Positions 1 through 8,961 are shown, counted from the first letter of the stretch. The stretch is DNA of 44,367 nucleotides from Eubacteriales bacterium (GCA_030526715.1 JAUNCG010000016.1:1-44367), one strand, 5' to 3'. Numbers and translations are program-made. Notes: generated from the letters alone by a model not told the origin.

Positions 1-2
1 AA

Positions 3-1076
3 GGTGTACCGGAGGAGCAAATAGTCAGTTACCGCTTCGATTCTATGGAATACGAGGATATGACTGCGAAGGAAATGTATGCGGAGCTGAAGGGCAGACT
101 CTCAATCAAAGGAAGAACCTATCTATTCTTAGATGAGGTGCAGGAAATTAAGGGTTGGGAGAAGGTAGTAAATTCTCTTGCATCTGATTATGATGTGGAT
201 CTGTATGTCACAGGATCAAATTCCCGCATGATGTCATCGGAGATTTCCACATACCTGACAGGGCGATATGTTGCATTCTGCATATACACTTTATCCTTTG
301 AGGAATATCTGACTTTTAAAGCGCATTATACAGAAGTTGGTGATCCGAAAGCGGAACTTGTAAATTATATTCGCTTGGGTGGCTTCCCGGTAACACACCT
401 GCAGGCTTATTCGCAGGATGAAGTTTATACGATTGTCCGAGATATTTACAATTCCACGATCTTCTCCGATATTGTGAAGCGAAACCAAATCCGGAAAATT
501 GATCAGCTGGAACGAGTTGTAAAGTATGCGTTCAACAATGTAGGCAATACCTTTTCGGCAAAGACCATTTCTGATTACCTAAAATCTGAGAATCGGAAGC
601 TGGACAATGAAACGGTGTACGGTTATCTGGAAAAGCTGGAAAAAGCGTATTTGCTGCATCGCTGCTCCCGGTATGATCTGCAGGGCAAAGAACTTCTGAA
701 AACACAGGAAAAGTTCTATCAGGCAGATACCGCATTACGATATAGCGTGCTGGGATATAACGAGGATAGCGTAGCATCCAGTTTGGAGAATATAGTATAT
801 TTAGAGCTTTGCCGAAGAGGATATACGGTTCAGATTGGCAAGACTGAGGGTGGAGAGATTGATTTTGTTGCCACAAGGCAGAATGATAAGATCTACATTC
901 AGGTAACACAGGAAATAGCTTCCGAGAAAACAGAAAAGCGTGAATACGAACGCTTGCTGGAGATTCGTGATAATTATCCGAAGTATGTGCTTTTGACCAA
1001 TGCTTTTGCCGGTGGTAACTATCAAGGCATTCACACGATGCATATTGCGGATTTCCTGCTTAGTAAAGACTTCTAA
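3..1076 (+). CDS. AAA ATPase with DUF4143 domain, 5' end outside window
   Basis: The reading frame is open to the window edge, so the protein is truncated at its N-terminus; the first in-frame ATG (position 45) is internal. The P-loop must lie upstream. Visible parts are a Walker B-like LFLDEVQEI stretch, a sensor-like VTGSNS segment, and a C-terminal DUF4143 region. The C-terminus carries LENIVYLEL, GEIDFVA and IYIQV, the pattern of the PD-(D/E)XK-like fold seen at the end of these proteins. Such AAA_14/DUF4143 ATPases are common, often multi-copy accessory genes in anaerobes; their role is not established. A perfect terminator hairpin lies about 210 bases downstream, so this is the end of its transcript. 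Family call is firm, function unknown. Confidence 0.88.
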   Translation, partial: GVPEEQIVSYRFDSMEYEDMTAKEMYAELKGRLSIKGRTYLFLDEVQEIKGWEKVVNSLASDYDVDLYVTGSNSRMMSSEISTYLTGRYVAFCIYTLSFEEYLTFKAHYTEVGDPKAELVNYIRLGGFPVTHLQAYSQDEVYTIVRDIYNSTIFSDIVKRNQIRKIDQLERVVKYAFNNVGNTFSAKTISDYLKSENRKLDNETVYGYLEKLEKAYLLHRCSRYDLQGKELLKTQEKFYQADTALRYSVLGYNEDSVASSLENIVYLELCRRGYTVQIGKTEGGEIDFVATRQNDKIYIQVTQEIASEKTEKREYERLLEIRDNYPKYVLLTNAFAGGNYQGIHTMHIADFLLSKDF

Positions 1077-1284
1077 AACGAAATAGGGCAGCTGTATTCC
1101 CATAAAAGGATGTAGCTACAACACTTTAACAAGAAACGGGTTTTAAATGAGCATTTTAGTCGTGATGTTTTTCTTTCAGCAGAAAGTATGCAGGATATCG
1201 CATACCGATGGAAGTAGAAAATATTATAAAAAACATGAACCAATAATCTTAAAAAAATAGTGGAGTAGTTGCAGCCAGAGTGTC

Positions 1285-1317
1285 ACATCCTCCTGAGTAA
1301 CTCAGGAGGATGTTTTT
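1285..1317 (+). terminator. Rho-independent terminator after the DUF4143 ATPase gene
   Basis: A perfect inverted repeat, CATCCTCCTGAG - TAA - CTCAGGAGGATG, is extended by an A-T pair and followed by TTTTT on the plus strand. No T-run follows in the minus direction, so it acts on plus-strand transcripts. The roughly 200 bases between the ATPase stop and this hairpin show no convincing gene. Confidence 0.85.
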
Positions 1318-1348
1318 ATCACAGTTTATCCATTACATTGTTTTATTT

Positions 1349-2191
1349 TTATACGGTTCCGGATACCACCAAAGTAGTATAGCCCGGAGCAATCGAACAT
1401 ACGCCGCTGGTCTGGTCGGTCATATAGGACGCTGCAGGGACGGTGATGGAGCCCGGAGTGGTAGTAAACAAACCGGTCTGCTCATTGTAGGTGTATGCGC
1501 TGAAGGCCTTTCCGTCCAGCGTTACATTGATACCGCTCAGAAGCGGATCGAAGGTATCTGTCAGAGAAACGCGATCGGTTGCGTCAGCTTCCGTGTTTCC
1601 GTAATTCTGGATCAGGAAGGTGTAGGTCAGGATTCCGTTGCGGGTAACCGGAACCGGCTCCATGGTTTTGGTAATTGTGAGCTCCGGCTCTGTAGATACA
1701 GGCAGCTTCAGGGAGGTCGTAAAGGTCGTGATGTCGTTTGCGCTGATTTCTGCCGTATTGGTGATAGAAGAGCCGGTCTCCAGAGGCGCTTCATCAGTGA
1801 CAAGCGCTTCATAGATCAGGGTCGCGTGACTGTTTCCGGGAAGATTCAGACCGGTGATGTTGAGCGGCTCTTTGCTGGCAATGGTTGGCGTCGGCTGTGG
1901 CATACTTTCGATATAATAGACGAGCGTCTTATCCCGATACTGAAGGGGATAAGTGGTGACGCCCTGATCTACGATAGCGCCGAGGTCATCCGTGATGTTG
2001 ATCCCCAGAATCGGGGAGGCACCGCTATTGACGAGATTGATCACATAGGTGATGGAATCGTCATGAGTGTAGTCGGTGTTGAGAGAGGTCTTCGTAGCTG
2101 TCAGAACAGAGACGAGTTCTCCCACCGCGACATTGGAACTGGTGGTCTGGTCGTTATATGATAATTGTGCCTGATTCGTAAATACCGACAT
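1349..2191 (-). CDS. DUF11-domain protein, no signal peptide
   Basis: A 280-residue protein starting MSVFTNQAQLSYND. The start at 2191 is chosen because GGAGGA sits seven bases upstream; a TTG fifteen bases earlier lies inside that ribosome site. It contains beta-rich DUF11-type repeats, with ITYVINLVNSG near the N-terminal third and LTYTFLIQNYGNTEA near the middle, the usual signature of these conserved-repeat domains. There is no signal peptide, membrane segment or sortase motif, so it is probably made and kept in the cytoplasm, or deposited on a structure built inside the cell such as a spore. A sigma-K-like promoter upstream fits the spore idea but does not prove it. The domain call is good; the role is unknown. 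Confidence 0.8.
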   Translation of the reverse strand: MSVFTNQAQLSYNDQTTSSNVAVGELVSVLTATKTSLNTDYTHDDSITYVINLVNSGASPILGINITDDLGAIVDQGVTTYPLQYRDKTLVYYIESMPQPTPTIASKEPLNITGLNLPGNSHATLIYEALVTDEAPLETGSSITNTAEISANDITTFTTSLKLPVSTEPELTITKTMEPVPVTRNGILTYTFLIQNYGNTEADATDRVSLTDTFDPLLSGINVTLDGKAFSAYTYNEQTGLFTTTPGSITVPAASYMTDQTSGVCSIAPGYTTLVVSGTV

Positions 2192-2219
2192 TATTTTTTC
2201 CTCCAATTTTATACAATAC

Positions 2220-2247
2220 TAATTTATGTATATTAATAAAATTGGTG
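2220..2247 (-). promoter_or_regulatory. Possible sigma-K-type promoter for the DUF11 gene
   Basis: On the minus strand CATAAATTA matches the sigma-K -10 consensus CATAnnnTA, with AC sixteen bases upstream (CACC, 15-base spacer). A leader of roughly 25 bases would reach the GGAGGA ribosome site. The region is AT-rich, so a chance match is possible. Confidence 0.35.
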
Positions 2248-2309
2248 AAATATTCGATTGTGTGCAAGTATGCAAGTATTAAAACAGATGGTAAATATCC
2301 GCTTGAGAA

Positions 2310-4049
2310 TTAATCCTTGACGAGCTCGATTCCGGTGATATCGGAATCTATGATCATGGAATAATTGGTGTGATAGATCACAAATCCCGGTGCAGCGCCG
2401 TTGACCTTGCGTAAATGCTTTTTTTCCACATAGTCGATCTCTACCTTATCCGCGCCGCGCTTCTTAGAGTAATATGCGGCGAGGCGGGCAGCCTCCTCAA
2501 AGGTATGATCCGGGAGCTCTTTCCCCATGGATTTTACGATAACATGGGAACCGGGACAATCCTTCGCATGGAACCACCAGTCGTTTCCGACCGCAAATTT
2601 GAAGGATAGCTCTTCATTCTGCAGGTTGTTTTTTCCGACATAGATGTCAAAGCCGTCGGAAGAACGGTAGTGGAAGGGATGTGACGTGATCTTTACCTTC
2701 TTGCCGGTGTATCTGCGGCGAATATATCCGTATTCCGTCAGCTCTTCCTTGATCTGTACCAGATCCTCCTCCAGAAGTGCAATGTCCAGTGAGGTGCTGA
2801 TGGATTCCAGATGTCGAATTTCATGATCGGTCTCGCGGATCAGATCTGTGAGCGCCTCATAGGTACGTTTTAATTTGTTATATTTATCAAAATATTTCTG
2901 CGCATTCTCCTGCGGGGTTTTGTGTTCATCCAGAGGGATCGTGATCTCCTCATTGGTGTAATAATTCAGTGCGGTCAGCTTCTTTGCCCCGGGCTCCAGC
3001 CCGTAGCCGTAGGTGTTGATCAGCTCGCCGTAGACACGGTATTTCTCCCGTTTATCCGTATCCTTCAGCTGCTTGAACTGAAGCTCATATTTTTTATGAT
3101 TGCGATCCAGAGCCGTCTGCACGATGCGGCGCAGATCCACGGATTTCTGACGGATACGGGTGATGGTATTCTTCATGGCATAGTACTGCTCCAGCATGGA
3201 AGATACGGTATCACAGCTGTGAGCCGTCATATCCTGATACTGCGTCAGCTCAAGGACGGCAAATTCTACGGGGACGTTTCCGTCGTAGATGATATTCGGT
3301 GTGAATTCTCCCTGTCGTACAGCATCCATCAGGAGTGTGAACTGTCGATACAGGTGAAGATATTCGTTCTCGGTAAAGCTGTTTGCGCTCTGGGCGGATT
3401 CCAGAGAGGCGCGATGGCAGAGCTCCTCGGCGATCAGAGGACTGAAGCCGGTGAGGGTGGAATACAGCGCCTTTGCCAGAGGCATGGGTTTGCTGCCGAC
3501 ATTTTGAATAAAAGCATCGCAGGTCACGGTAAGAGGATCCAGCTTATTTTGCGTCTCCGGAATAAAATAGGTACGTCCCGGAAGCACCTCCCGGACAGAG
3601 CTTACCTGTGCGGAGATATGCTTGATGCTGTCGATGATCGTGCCATCCTCACGGCAGAAGATGATATTGCTGTGTTTGCCCATGATCTCCACGGTGAGAG
3701 TCTTGTGACAGAGATCTCCGAGCTCATCCAGATGCTCGATCTCAAAGTGGATGATACGCTCCAGACCGGGCTGTCGGATGCCGATGATCTTTCCGCCGTT
3801 GATATGCTTACGCAGAAGCATACAGAAGTTGGGGGCAGTCATAGGTCCCGGTTTGTTATTTTCAGTGAAGTAGATGAGGGGAAGACTGGCGCCGGCAGAA
3901 ATCAGCAGGCGATATTGCTTTCTCTCATTTTTTATGGTAAGCATCAGCTCGTCCGTCTCGGGCTGTGCGATTTTACTGATCCGTCCGCCGAGGATGCAGG
4001 TGTTGAGCTCCTGCACGATGGCAGCGATCACGGTTCCGTCAAAAGCCAT
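2310..4049 (-). CDS. rqcH: RqcH/NFACT ribosome quality-control factor (FbpA family)
   Basis: A 579-residue protein with the full NFACT layout: NFACT-N (about 1-190, with MGKHSNIIF), a helix-hairpin-helix and coiled-coil middle (about 200-450), and NFACT-R/DUF814 (about 457-565, with WWFHAKDCPGSHV). In Bacillus subtilis RqcH binds obstructed 50S subunits and recruits tRNA-Ala to add C-terminal alanine tails that mark stalled peptides for degradation; older annotation calls the family fibronectin-binding. The residue pair at 97-98 is Glu-Arg, whereas B. subtilis has the functionally required Asp-Arg. The start has an AGGAG site, and the gene has its own promoter diverging from the yicC operon. 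Confidence 0.95.
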   Translation of the reverse strand: MAFDGTVIAAIVQELNTCILGGRISKIAQPETDELMLTIKNERKQYRLLISAGASLPLIYFTENNKPGPMTAPNFCMLLRKHINGGKIIGIRQPGLERIIHFEIEHLDELGDLCHKTLTVEIMGKHSNIIFCREDGTIIDSIKHISAQVSSVREVLPGRTYFIPETQNKLDPLTVTCDAFIQNVGSKPMPLAKALYSTLTGFSPLIAEELCHRASLESAQSANSFTENEYLHLYRQFTLLMDAVRQGEFTPNIIYDGNVPVEFAVLELTQYQDMTAHSCDTVSSMLEQYYAMKNTITRIRQKSVDLRRIVQTALDRNHKKYELQFKQLKDTDKREKYRVYGELINTYGYGLEPGAKKLTALNYYTNEEITIPLDEHKTPQENAQKYFDKYNKLKRTYEALTDLIRETDHEIRHLESISTSLDIALLEEDLVQIKEELTEYGYIRRRYTGKKVKITSHPFHYRSSDGFDIYVGKNNLQNEELSFKFAVGNDWWFHAKDCPGSHVIVKSMGKELPDHTFEEAARLAAYYSKKRGADKVEIDYVEKKHLRKVNGAAPGFVIYHTNYSMIIDSDITGIELVKD

Positions 4050-4104
4050 GGTTATTCTCCTGTGTATTCTTATTCATCCGAAGAAGATTCCGGACATGTA
4101 CAGT

Positions 4105-4133
4105 ATTATATCAGACATTTCCCCCTTTGTTAA
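4105..4133 (-). promoter_or_regulatory. Sigma-A promoter of rqcH
   Basis: On the minus strand: TTAACA, 17-base spacer, TATAAT. It lies back to back with the yicC promoter, about 10 bases between their -35 boxes. Confidence 0.75.
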
Positions 4134-4143
4134 GGAAAGATTG

Positions 4144-4172
4144 TTGACGGAAAATCCGATTTGTCTTATAAT
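4144..4172 (+). promoter_or_regulatory. Sigma-A promoter of the yicC-to-cinA operon
   Basis: TTGACG, 17-base spacer, TATAAT, ending 50 bases before the yicC start. One mismatch from consensus; the only strong promoter seen before the eight-gene run. Confidence 0.85.
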
Positions 4173-4222
4173 GATTTAGCGTGGATACTTTTGCCACAAT
4201 ATCAAAAAGGTGAGTAGATAAG

Positions 4223-5101
4223 ATGATTAAAAGTATGACTGGTTTCGGCAGATGCGAGAATCTGCAGGGAGACCGTAAGTTTACGGTAGAGATGAAGGCC
4301 GTGAATCACAGATACTTTGATGTGAGCATCAAGATGCCGAAAAAGCTGAGCTTCTTTGAATCGGCGATCCGCACGCTGCTGAAGGAATATATTCAGCGGG
4401 GTAAGGTGGATGTGTTCGTTACCTATGAGGACTTTGCGGAAGAGAATGTCTCACTGAAGTATAATGAGAAGTTAGCAGGAGAATACCTGAAGTATTATCG
4501 TCAGATCGCGCAGACCTATGGACTGGAGGATGACACGAAGGCCTCCGGGATCGCGCGCTGTCCGGAGGTTCTGACCATGGAGGAGCAGACCGTGGATGAA
4601 AAGGAGATCTGGGCAGTGCTTGAGAAGGCGCTTCGCGGTGCCAGCGAGCAGTTTGTGGAGGCACGTATCCGAGAGGGCGAGTCTCTGAAGGCAGATCTGT
4701 TTGACAAGCTGGACGGTATGCTGGGGGATGTAGACGCTATTGAGACCCGTTTTCCGGAGATCATGAAGACATATCGTGAGAAGCTGACAAACAAGGTGAA
4801 GGAGCTTCTTGGCGATGCACAGATGGAGGAAGGGCGGATTGCCGCGGAGGTGATCCTGTTTGCGGATAAGATATGTACAGACGAGGAGACGGTGCGTTTG
4901 CGCAGCCACATCGAGAGTATGCGCACAGAGCTCGAGAAGGGAGGCAGTGTCGGACGCAAGCTGGACTTTATCGCGCAGGAGATGAATCGTGAGGCAAATA
5001 CGATTCTTTCGAAGGCGAACGATCTGGAGACCTCGAATCTGGCCATTAACCTCAAGACAGAGATCGAGAAGGTCAGAGAACAGATACAAAATATTGAATA
5101 G
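4223..5101 (+). CDS. yicC: YicC-family endoribonuclease
   Basis: A 292-residue protein of normal family length. It opens with the hallmark MIKSMTGFGR, has NHRYFDVSIKMP in the N-terminal YicC domain, and ends in the DUF1732 domain with LDFIAQEMNREANTI. YicC proteins are endoribonucleases; in E. coli YicC has been linked to degradation of the small RNA RyhB. The ribosome site AAAGGTGAG lies before the ATG. It is the first gene of the operon and is followed closely by remA and gmk, the standard clostridial order. Confidence 0.95.
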   Translation: MIKSMTGFGRCENLQGDRKFTVEMKAVNHRYFDVSIKMPKKLSFFESAIRTLLKEYIQRGKVDVFVTYEDFAEENVSLKYNEKLAGEYLKYYRQIAQTYGLEDDTKASGIARCPEVLTMEEQTVDEKEIWAVLEKALRGASEQFVEARIREGESLKADLFDKLDGMLGDVDAIETRFPEIMKTYREKLTNKVKELLGDAQMEEGRIAAEVILFADKICTDEETVRLRSHIESMRTELEKGGSVGRKLDFIAQEMNREANTILSKANDLETSNLAINLKTEIEKVREQIQNIE

Positions 5102-5112
5102 GTGGTATTTAA

Positions 5113-5385
5113 GTGGCTAGATTAATGAATATCGGCTTTGGCAACGTCGTCAATACCGCAAAGGTGGTTGCGGTAGTTGGACCGGATGCCGCTCCGATCA
5201 AGCGTATGGTGCAGAATGCAAGGCAGGCCGGACGTGTGATCGACGCAACTCAGGGACGCAGAACAAAATCTGTGATCATTACGGAAGAAGACCACATTGT
5301 ATTATCGGCGCTTCAGCCGGATACACTGGTGAAGAGATTTCGATTGAATGTGGAGGAACTGAAGGGAGAGACAGATGAAGCGTAA
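5113..5385 (+). CDS. remA: RemA family DNA-binding regulator (DUF370)
   Basis: A 90-residue protein beginning [11 protein letters not shown], with [11 protein letters not shown] and [10 protein letters not shown] as in B. subtilis RemA, a DNA-binding activator of biofilm-matrix and osmoprotection genes. GTG at 5113 is chosen as start since it aligns with family N-termini and follows GGTGG; the ATG at 5125 would clip the conserved end. It lies between yicC and gmk, the conserved firmicute position, and its 3' end overlaps gmk by 11 bases, implying coupled translation. The target genes in this organism cannot be read from the window. Confidence 0.93.
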   Translation: MARLMNIGFGNVVNTAKVVAVVGPDAAPIKRMVQNARQAGRVIDATQGRRTKSVIITEEDHIVLSALQPDTLVKRFRLNVEELKGETDEA

Positions 5386-5998
5386 AGGATTATTGCTGGT
5401 GATTTCCGGATTTGCCGGTACCGGTAAGGGAACCATCGTGCAGGAGCTGTTGAAGAAGTATGATAATTATGCACTGTCCGTATCTGCGACAACGAGAGAT
5501 CCGCGTCCCGGTGAGGAGAACGGAATCCATTATTTCTTCAAGAGCAGAGAAGAATTTCAGCAGATGATCCGCGAGAATGCACTTGTGGAGTATGCAGAGT
5601 ATGTGGGGAATTTTTACGGGACGCCGAGGGCTTATGTGCAGGAGCAGATGGACGCCGGGAAGGATGTGATCCTTGAGATCGAGATTCAGGGAGCGCTGAA
5701 GATCAAGGAACAGTTCCCGGAAGCTCTGCTGATCTTTGTGGCTCCGCCTGATGCGCGGACACTGGAAGCGCGACTTACCGGAAGGGGGACGGAGACTGCG
5801 GAGGTGATAAAGAAGCGCCTGAGCAGAGCCGTTGAGGAATCGGAGTTCATGAGCCGCTATGATTATGTGATCGTGAATGACGATCTGGATATTTGCGTGG
5901 AGCAGACGCATCATCTGATTCAAAGTGAGCATTTCAGCACACTGCGCAGCAGAGAATTTATTGAGACATTACAGAAGGATTTGAAAATTTTTGAATAA
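5375..5998 (+). CDS. gmk: Guanylate kinase
   Basis: A 207-residue cytoplasmic enzyme that phosphorylates GMP to GDP with ATP. The P-loop reads [10 protein letters not shown] rather than the commoner SGPSGVGKGT but keeps the required glycines and lysine. The GMP-binding segment has [19 protein letters not shown] and the [13 protein letters not shown] motif; [13 protein letters not shown] and the lid arginines (RLTGRGTE) follow. It overlaps remA by 11 bases and precedes rpoZ, a conserved pairing. Length and all motifs are normal. Confidence 0.96.
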   Translation: MKRKGLLLVISGFAGTGKGTIVQELLKKYDNYALSVSATTRDPRPGEENGIHYFFKSREEFQQMIRENALVEYAEYVGNFYGTPRAYVQEQMDAGKDVILEIEIQGALKIKEQFPEALLIFVAPPDARTLEARLTGRGTETAEVIKKRLSRAVEESEFMSRYDYVIVNDDLDICVEQTHHLIQSEHFSTLRSREFIETLQKDLKIFE

Positions 5999-6012
5999 CA
6001 GGAGGAATTATT

Positions 6013-6366
6013 ATGTTACATCCGTCTTATGCAGAACTGATCAAGGTAGTAAACAGTGAAACTGAGGGTACCGATACACCGGTAGTCAACAGCCGTTATT
6101 CCATCGTACTTGCTACAGCCAAGAGAGCAAGACAGATCATCGGTGGAAGTCAGCCGCTGACGACTGCGAAGGTGAATAAGCCGCTGTCCATTGCGGTGGA
6201 GGAGCTGCGCAAGGGTCTGATCAAGATCAGCCCGGAGCTGGAGGAGGATGAGGATGAGATCCTCACAGGATCACAGGAGAGCGCTGCAAAGGTGGAAGAG
6301 AACGCAGCTGCACAGGCTTTGGAAGCACCGCAGGAAGAGAGTGAAGAGCAGAACGAGGCAGAATGA
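6013..6366 (+). CDS. rpoZ: DNA-directed RNA polymerase omega subunit
   Basis: A 117-residue protein. The N-terminal two thirds carry the omega core: VVNSRYSIVLATAKRARQI followed by KPLSIAVEELRKGLIKI. Omega promotes assembly and stability of RNA polymerase by holding the beta-prime subunit. The last 40 or so residues are a Glu/Ala-rich acidic tail (ELEEDEDEI onward), longer than in Bacillus and likely disordered. It has a strong CAGGAGG site and lies 14 bases after gmk. Confidence 0.95.
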   Translation: MLHPSYAELIKVVNSETEGTDTPVVNSRYSIVLATAKRARQIIGGSQPLTTAKVNKPLSIAVEELRKGLIKISPELEEDEDEILTGSQESAAKVEENAAAQALEAPQEESEEQNEAE

Positions 6367-6393
6367 GCTTCTATGTGATTTGGAGGTGGCTCT

Positions 6394-7080
6394 ATGGAGC
6401 AGGTCAGAGAGATTAAGAAAAGCTTCTGTATTCTGTCCGTAGCGTATATTGTGATCGGAATCGTACTTCTGGTGTGGCCGGATATTTCTGTCAGGACGCT
6501 GTGTTATGTGTTTGGCGTAGGTATGCTGATCTTCGGCGGCGCATATCTGATCATTTATTTCACCAAGGACAGATTGCTGAGCGTTATGCAGCCGGATCTT
6601 GTGATCGGTGTAGTGGGAGTTTCTACCGGTGTTTTTATTCTCCTGAAGATGGAGTATATGCTGGAGATCATCCCGTTTGCACTCGGTATCGTTTCTCTGC
6701 TGGGTGCGGTAGTGAAGGTGCAGCATGCGCTGGATCTGAGACATATCCGTTCGGGACACTGGTATGTCATGCTGCTTTGGGCGTTGATCCTTGGGATCCT
6801 CGGCGCATTGCTGGTGGCGAATCCGTTTGAGAGTCTGGAGGTCATCGTGGTATTGATCGGCGTCGCTCTGATCATAGACGGTGTTGGCAATCTGATCAGT
6901 ATTTTCTGGATCAGCGCGTTGATTCGCGGATTGAAGAAAATGATGACATCTTCCGAGCATCATGATGTCGTATCGGTGGAGACGCCGGACGATTATGAGG
7001 TGGAAGAGGAATACGGACTTATGAATATGAAGGGAGATGCTTCGGATATCGGAGAGTCTTCCGGGACTGATGAGGAGTAA
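6394..7080 (+). CDS. DUF308/HdeD-like six-helix membrane protein
   Basis: A 228-residue protein with six hydrophobic segments at about 11-28, 33-55, 66-85, 90-107, 122-141 and 149-172, in repeated helix pairs typical of DUF308 (HdeD family). A charged cytoplasmic tail of about 50 residues follows (EVEEEYG and similar). HdeD in E. coli is an acid-stress membrane protein, but the clostridial members have no established function. GGAGG sits seven bases before the ATG at 6394. It is inside the operon, 4 bases before rimO, so it is co-transcribed with housekeeping genes. Confidence 0.85.
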   Translation: MEQVREIKKSFCILSVAYIVIGIVLLVWPDISVRTLCYVFGVGMLIFGGAYLIIYFTKDRLLSVMQPDLVIGVVGVSTGVFILLKMEYMLEIIPFALGIVSLLGAVVKVQHALDLRHIRSGHWYVMLLWALILGILGALLVANPFESLEVIVVLIGVALIIDGVGNLISIFWISALIRGLKKMMTSSEHHDVVSVETPDDYEVEEEYGLMNMKGDASDIGESSGTDEE

Positions 7081-7084
7081 TGAT

Positions 7085-8422
7085 ATGAATGTAATGTTCG
7101 TGTCTTTGGGATGCGATAAGAATCTGGTGGATTCCGAGAGAATGATCGGCATGATGTCTCGGGCCGGGTATACGCTGACGAATGTCGAGCAGGAGGCTGA
7201 CGTGATCGTGGTCAATACCTGCAGCTTTATCGGGGACGCTAAAGAAGAGAGCGTCAATACGATTCTCGAGATGGCGGAATATCGACGGGAGGGACGCTGC
7301 AAGGCGTTGATCGTCACAGGATGTATGGCGCAGAGATATCGGGAAGAGATCATGCAGGAGATACCGGAGGTAGACGCTGTGATTGGTACCTCCAGCTATG
7401 ATGAGATCGTGAAGACGGCAGATACTGTACTGGGAGGTCAGAGAGTACAGAGCTTTTTGGATCTGAACCGTCTGCCTGCGCTGAATCAGAAGCGCGTGGT
7501 GACTACGGGAGGTCATTATGCGCATCTGAAGATTGCGGAAGGATGCGATAAGCACTGTACTTACTGTATCATTCCGAAGCTTCGGGGCAGCTACCGCAGC
7601 GTTCCCATGGAGAGCCTGATCGCCGAGGCGACACAGCTTGCACAGGACGGGGTGAAGGAGCTGATTCTGGTGGCGCAGGAGACGACGCTGTACGGTGTGG
7701 ATCTGTATGGCAAAAAGAGTCTTCATGAGCTTTTGCACAAGCTTTGCGAGATTAAGGGGATTCGATGGATCCGTGTACAATATTGCTATCCGGAGGAGAT
7801 CTATGAGGAACTGATCGAGACGATCCGGGATGAGAAGAAGATCTGCAAATATCTGGATCTGCCGATCCAGCACGCCAGCGACCGCATCCTGAAGCGTATG
7901 GGACGCAGGACCAGCAGAGCGGATCTGGAGGAGATCATATCCAGACTTCGTAAAGAGATTCCGGAGATCGCGCTGCGTACTACGCTGATCACGGGATTCC
8001 CGGGGGAGACGCAGGAGGATCACGAGGAGCTGATGGCTTTCGTGGATGAGACAGAGTTTGATCGCCTCGGAGTATTTACCTATTCACAGGAAGAGGATAC
8101 GCCGGCGGCCGAGATGCCGGATCAGATTCCGGAGGAGATCAAGAAAGAGCGTCAGGCGGAGTTGATGGAGCTTCAGCAGGAGGTGTCTCTGGATAAGAAT
8201 GACCGTATGGTAGGAAAGACCGTACTTGCGATGGTGGAAGGCTATCTCAGTGATGAGAATGTCTATGTGGCACGCACGCAGGCAGACGCTCCGGGAGTGG
8301 ATGGATATCTGTTTATCAATACGGGAGAGACTCTGGTGTCCGGCGATTTTGTGAAGGTGAAGATTACCGGTGCGTTGGAATATGATCTGATAGGAGAGAT
8401 AGAAAATGAATGTACCGAATAG
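7085..8422 (+). CDS. rimO: Ribosomal protein S12 methylthiotransferase RimO
   Basis: A 445-residue radical-SAM enzyme that adds a methylthio group to an aspartate of ribosomal protein S12. Order: UPF0004 domain with three cluster cysteines (SLGCDKN, NTCSFIGDAKEES, TGCMAQRY), radical-SAM core with CDKHCTYCIIP, and C-terminal TRAM domain. SLGCDKNLVDSE and the fit to S12 rather than tRNA support RimO over MiaB. The start at 7085 follows GAGGAG and leaves a 4-base gap after the DUF308 gene; an in-frame ATG at 7037 lies inside that gene and would add 16 unrelated residues. The 3' end overlaps pgsA by 17 bases. Confidence 0.95.
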   Translation: MNVMFVSLGCDKNLVDSERMIGMMSRAGYTLTNVEQEADVIVVNTCSFIGDAKEESVNTILEMAEYRREGRCKALIVTGCMAQRYREEIMQEIPEVDAVIGTSSYDEIVKTADTVLGGQRVQSFLDLNRLPALNQKRVVTTGGHYAHLKIAEGCDKHCTYCIIPKLRGSYRSVPMESLIAEATQLAQDGVKELILVAQETTLYGVDLYGKKSLHELLHKLCEIKGIRWIRVQYCYPEEIYEELIETIRDEKKICKYLDLPIQHASDRILKRMGRRTSRADLEEIISRLRKEIPEIALRTTLITGFPGETQEDHEELMAFVDETEFDRLGVFTYSQEEDTPAAEMPDQIPEEIKKERQAELMELQQEVSLDKNDRMVGKTVLAMVEGYLSDENVYVARTQADAPGVDGYLFINTGETLVSGDFVKVKITGALEYDLIGEIENECTE

Positions 8423-8942
8423 TCTGACTATGGCGCGGATGATACTCATTGTGCCCTTTGTTATCATCCTGTTGAACAATACCTCCGGGAACGGCAGATT
8501 TGTCGCACTGGCTATTTTTATATTGGCGAGTATGACGGACTGGCTGGATGGATATCTTGCGAGGAAGAATCATCTGGTGACGAATTTTGGAAAGTTTATG
8601 GATCCTCTGGCAGATAAGCTGCTGGTGAGCGCGGCTATGATCAGTCTGGTTTCCATGAACCGGCTGCCGGCATGGGTCGTTATTATCATCATCAGCCGCG
8701 AATTTGCGATCAGTGGATTTCGTCTGATCGCGTCGGATAACGGGATCGTGATCGCTGCCGGATGGTGGGGCAAGTGTAAGACGGTATCCCAGATGATCAT
8801 GATCATTCTTTTGATTGCGGATCTGGGCGGTGTATTTACTTTACTGGAAGAGATATTTATCTGGCTGGCGCTGGCACTGACGGTGATTTCATTGATCGAT
8901 TATATCTGGAAGAACAGACAGGTGCTGAATATGCAGTCATAG
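8406..8942 (+). CDS. pgsA: CDP-diacylglycerol-glycerol-3-phosphate 3-phosphatidyltransferase
   Basis: A 178-residue membrane enzyme making phosphatidylglycerol phosphate, the committed step to phosphatidylglycerol and cardiolipin. The CDP-alcohol phosphotransferase motif is complete: DWLDGYLAR, eight residues, G, then FMDPLADK, giving all four metal-binding aspartates. Four or more hydrophobic helices are spread through the sequence. Translation is probably coupled to rimO, which it overlaps by 17 bases; cinA follows after 19 bases. Confidence 0.95.
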   Translation: MNVPNSLTMARMILIVPFVIILLNNTSGNGRFVALAIFILASMTDWLDGYLARKNHLVTNFGKFMDPLADKLLVSAAMISLVSMNRLPAWVVIIIISREFAISGFRLIASDNGIVIAAGWWGKCKTVSQMIMIILLIADLGGVFTLLEEIFIWLALALTVISLIDYIWKNRQVLNMQS

Positions 8943-8961
8943 ACAGGCGGGAGGACATAAA

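Noticed and set aside
1310..2161. Long open frame on the plus strand opposite the DUF11 gene
   Set aside because: The minus-strand frame has a good ribosome site and recognisable DUF11 repeats; the opposite frame has no domain and is a shadow.
2922..4133. 403-codon open frame antisense to rqcH
   Set aside because: Covers the strongly conserved rqcH coding region, shows no protein motifs, and its extent reflects third-position codon bias of rqcH.
5402..5437. Altered P-loop in guanylate kinase as a sign of lost function
   Set aside because: GFAGTGKGT keeps the glycines, Lys and Thr required by the GxxGxGK(T) pattern, and the rest of the enzyme is intact.
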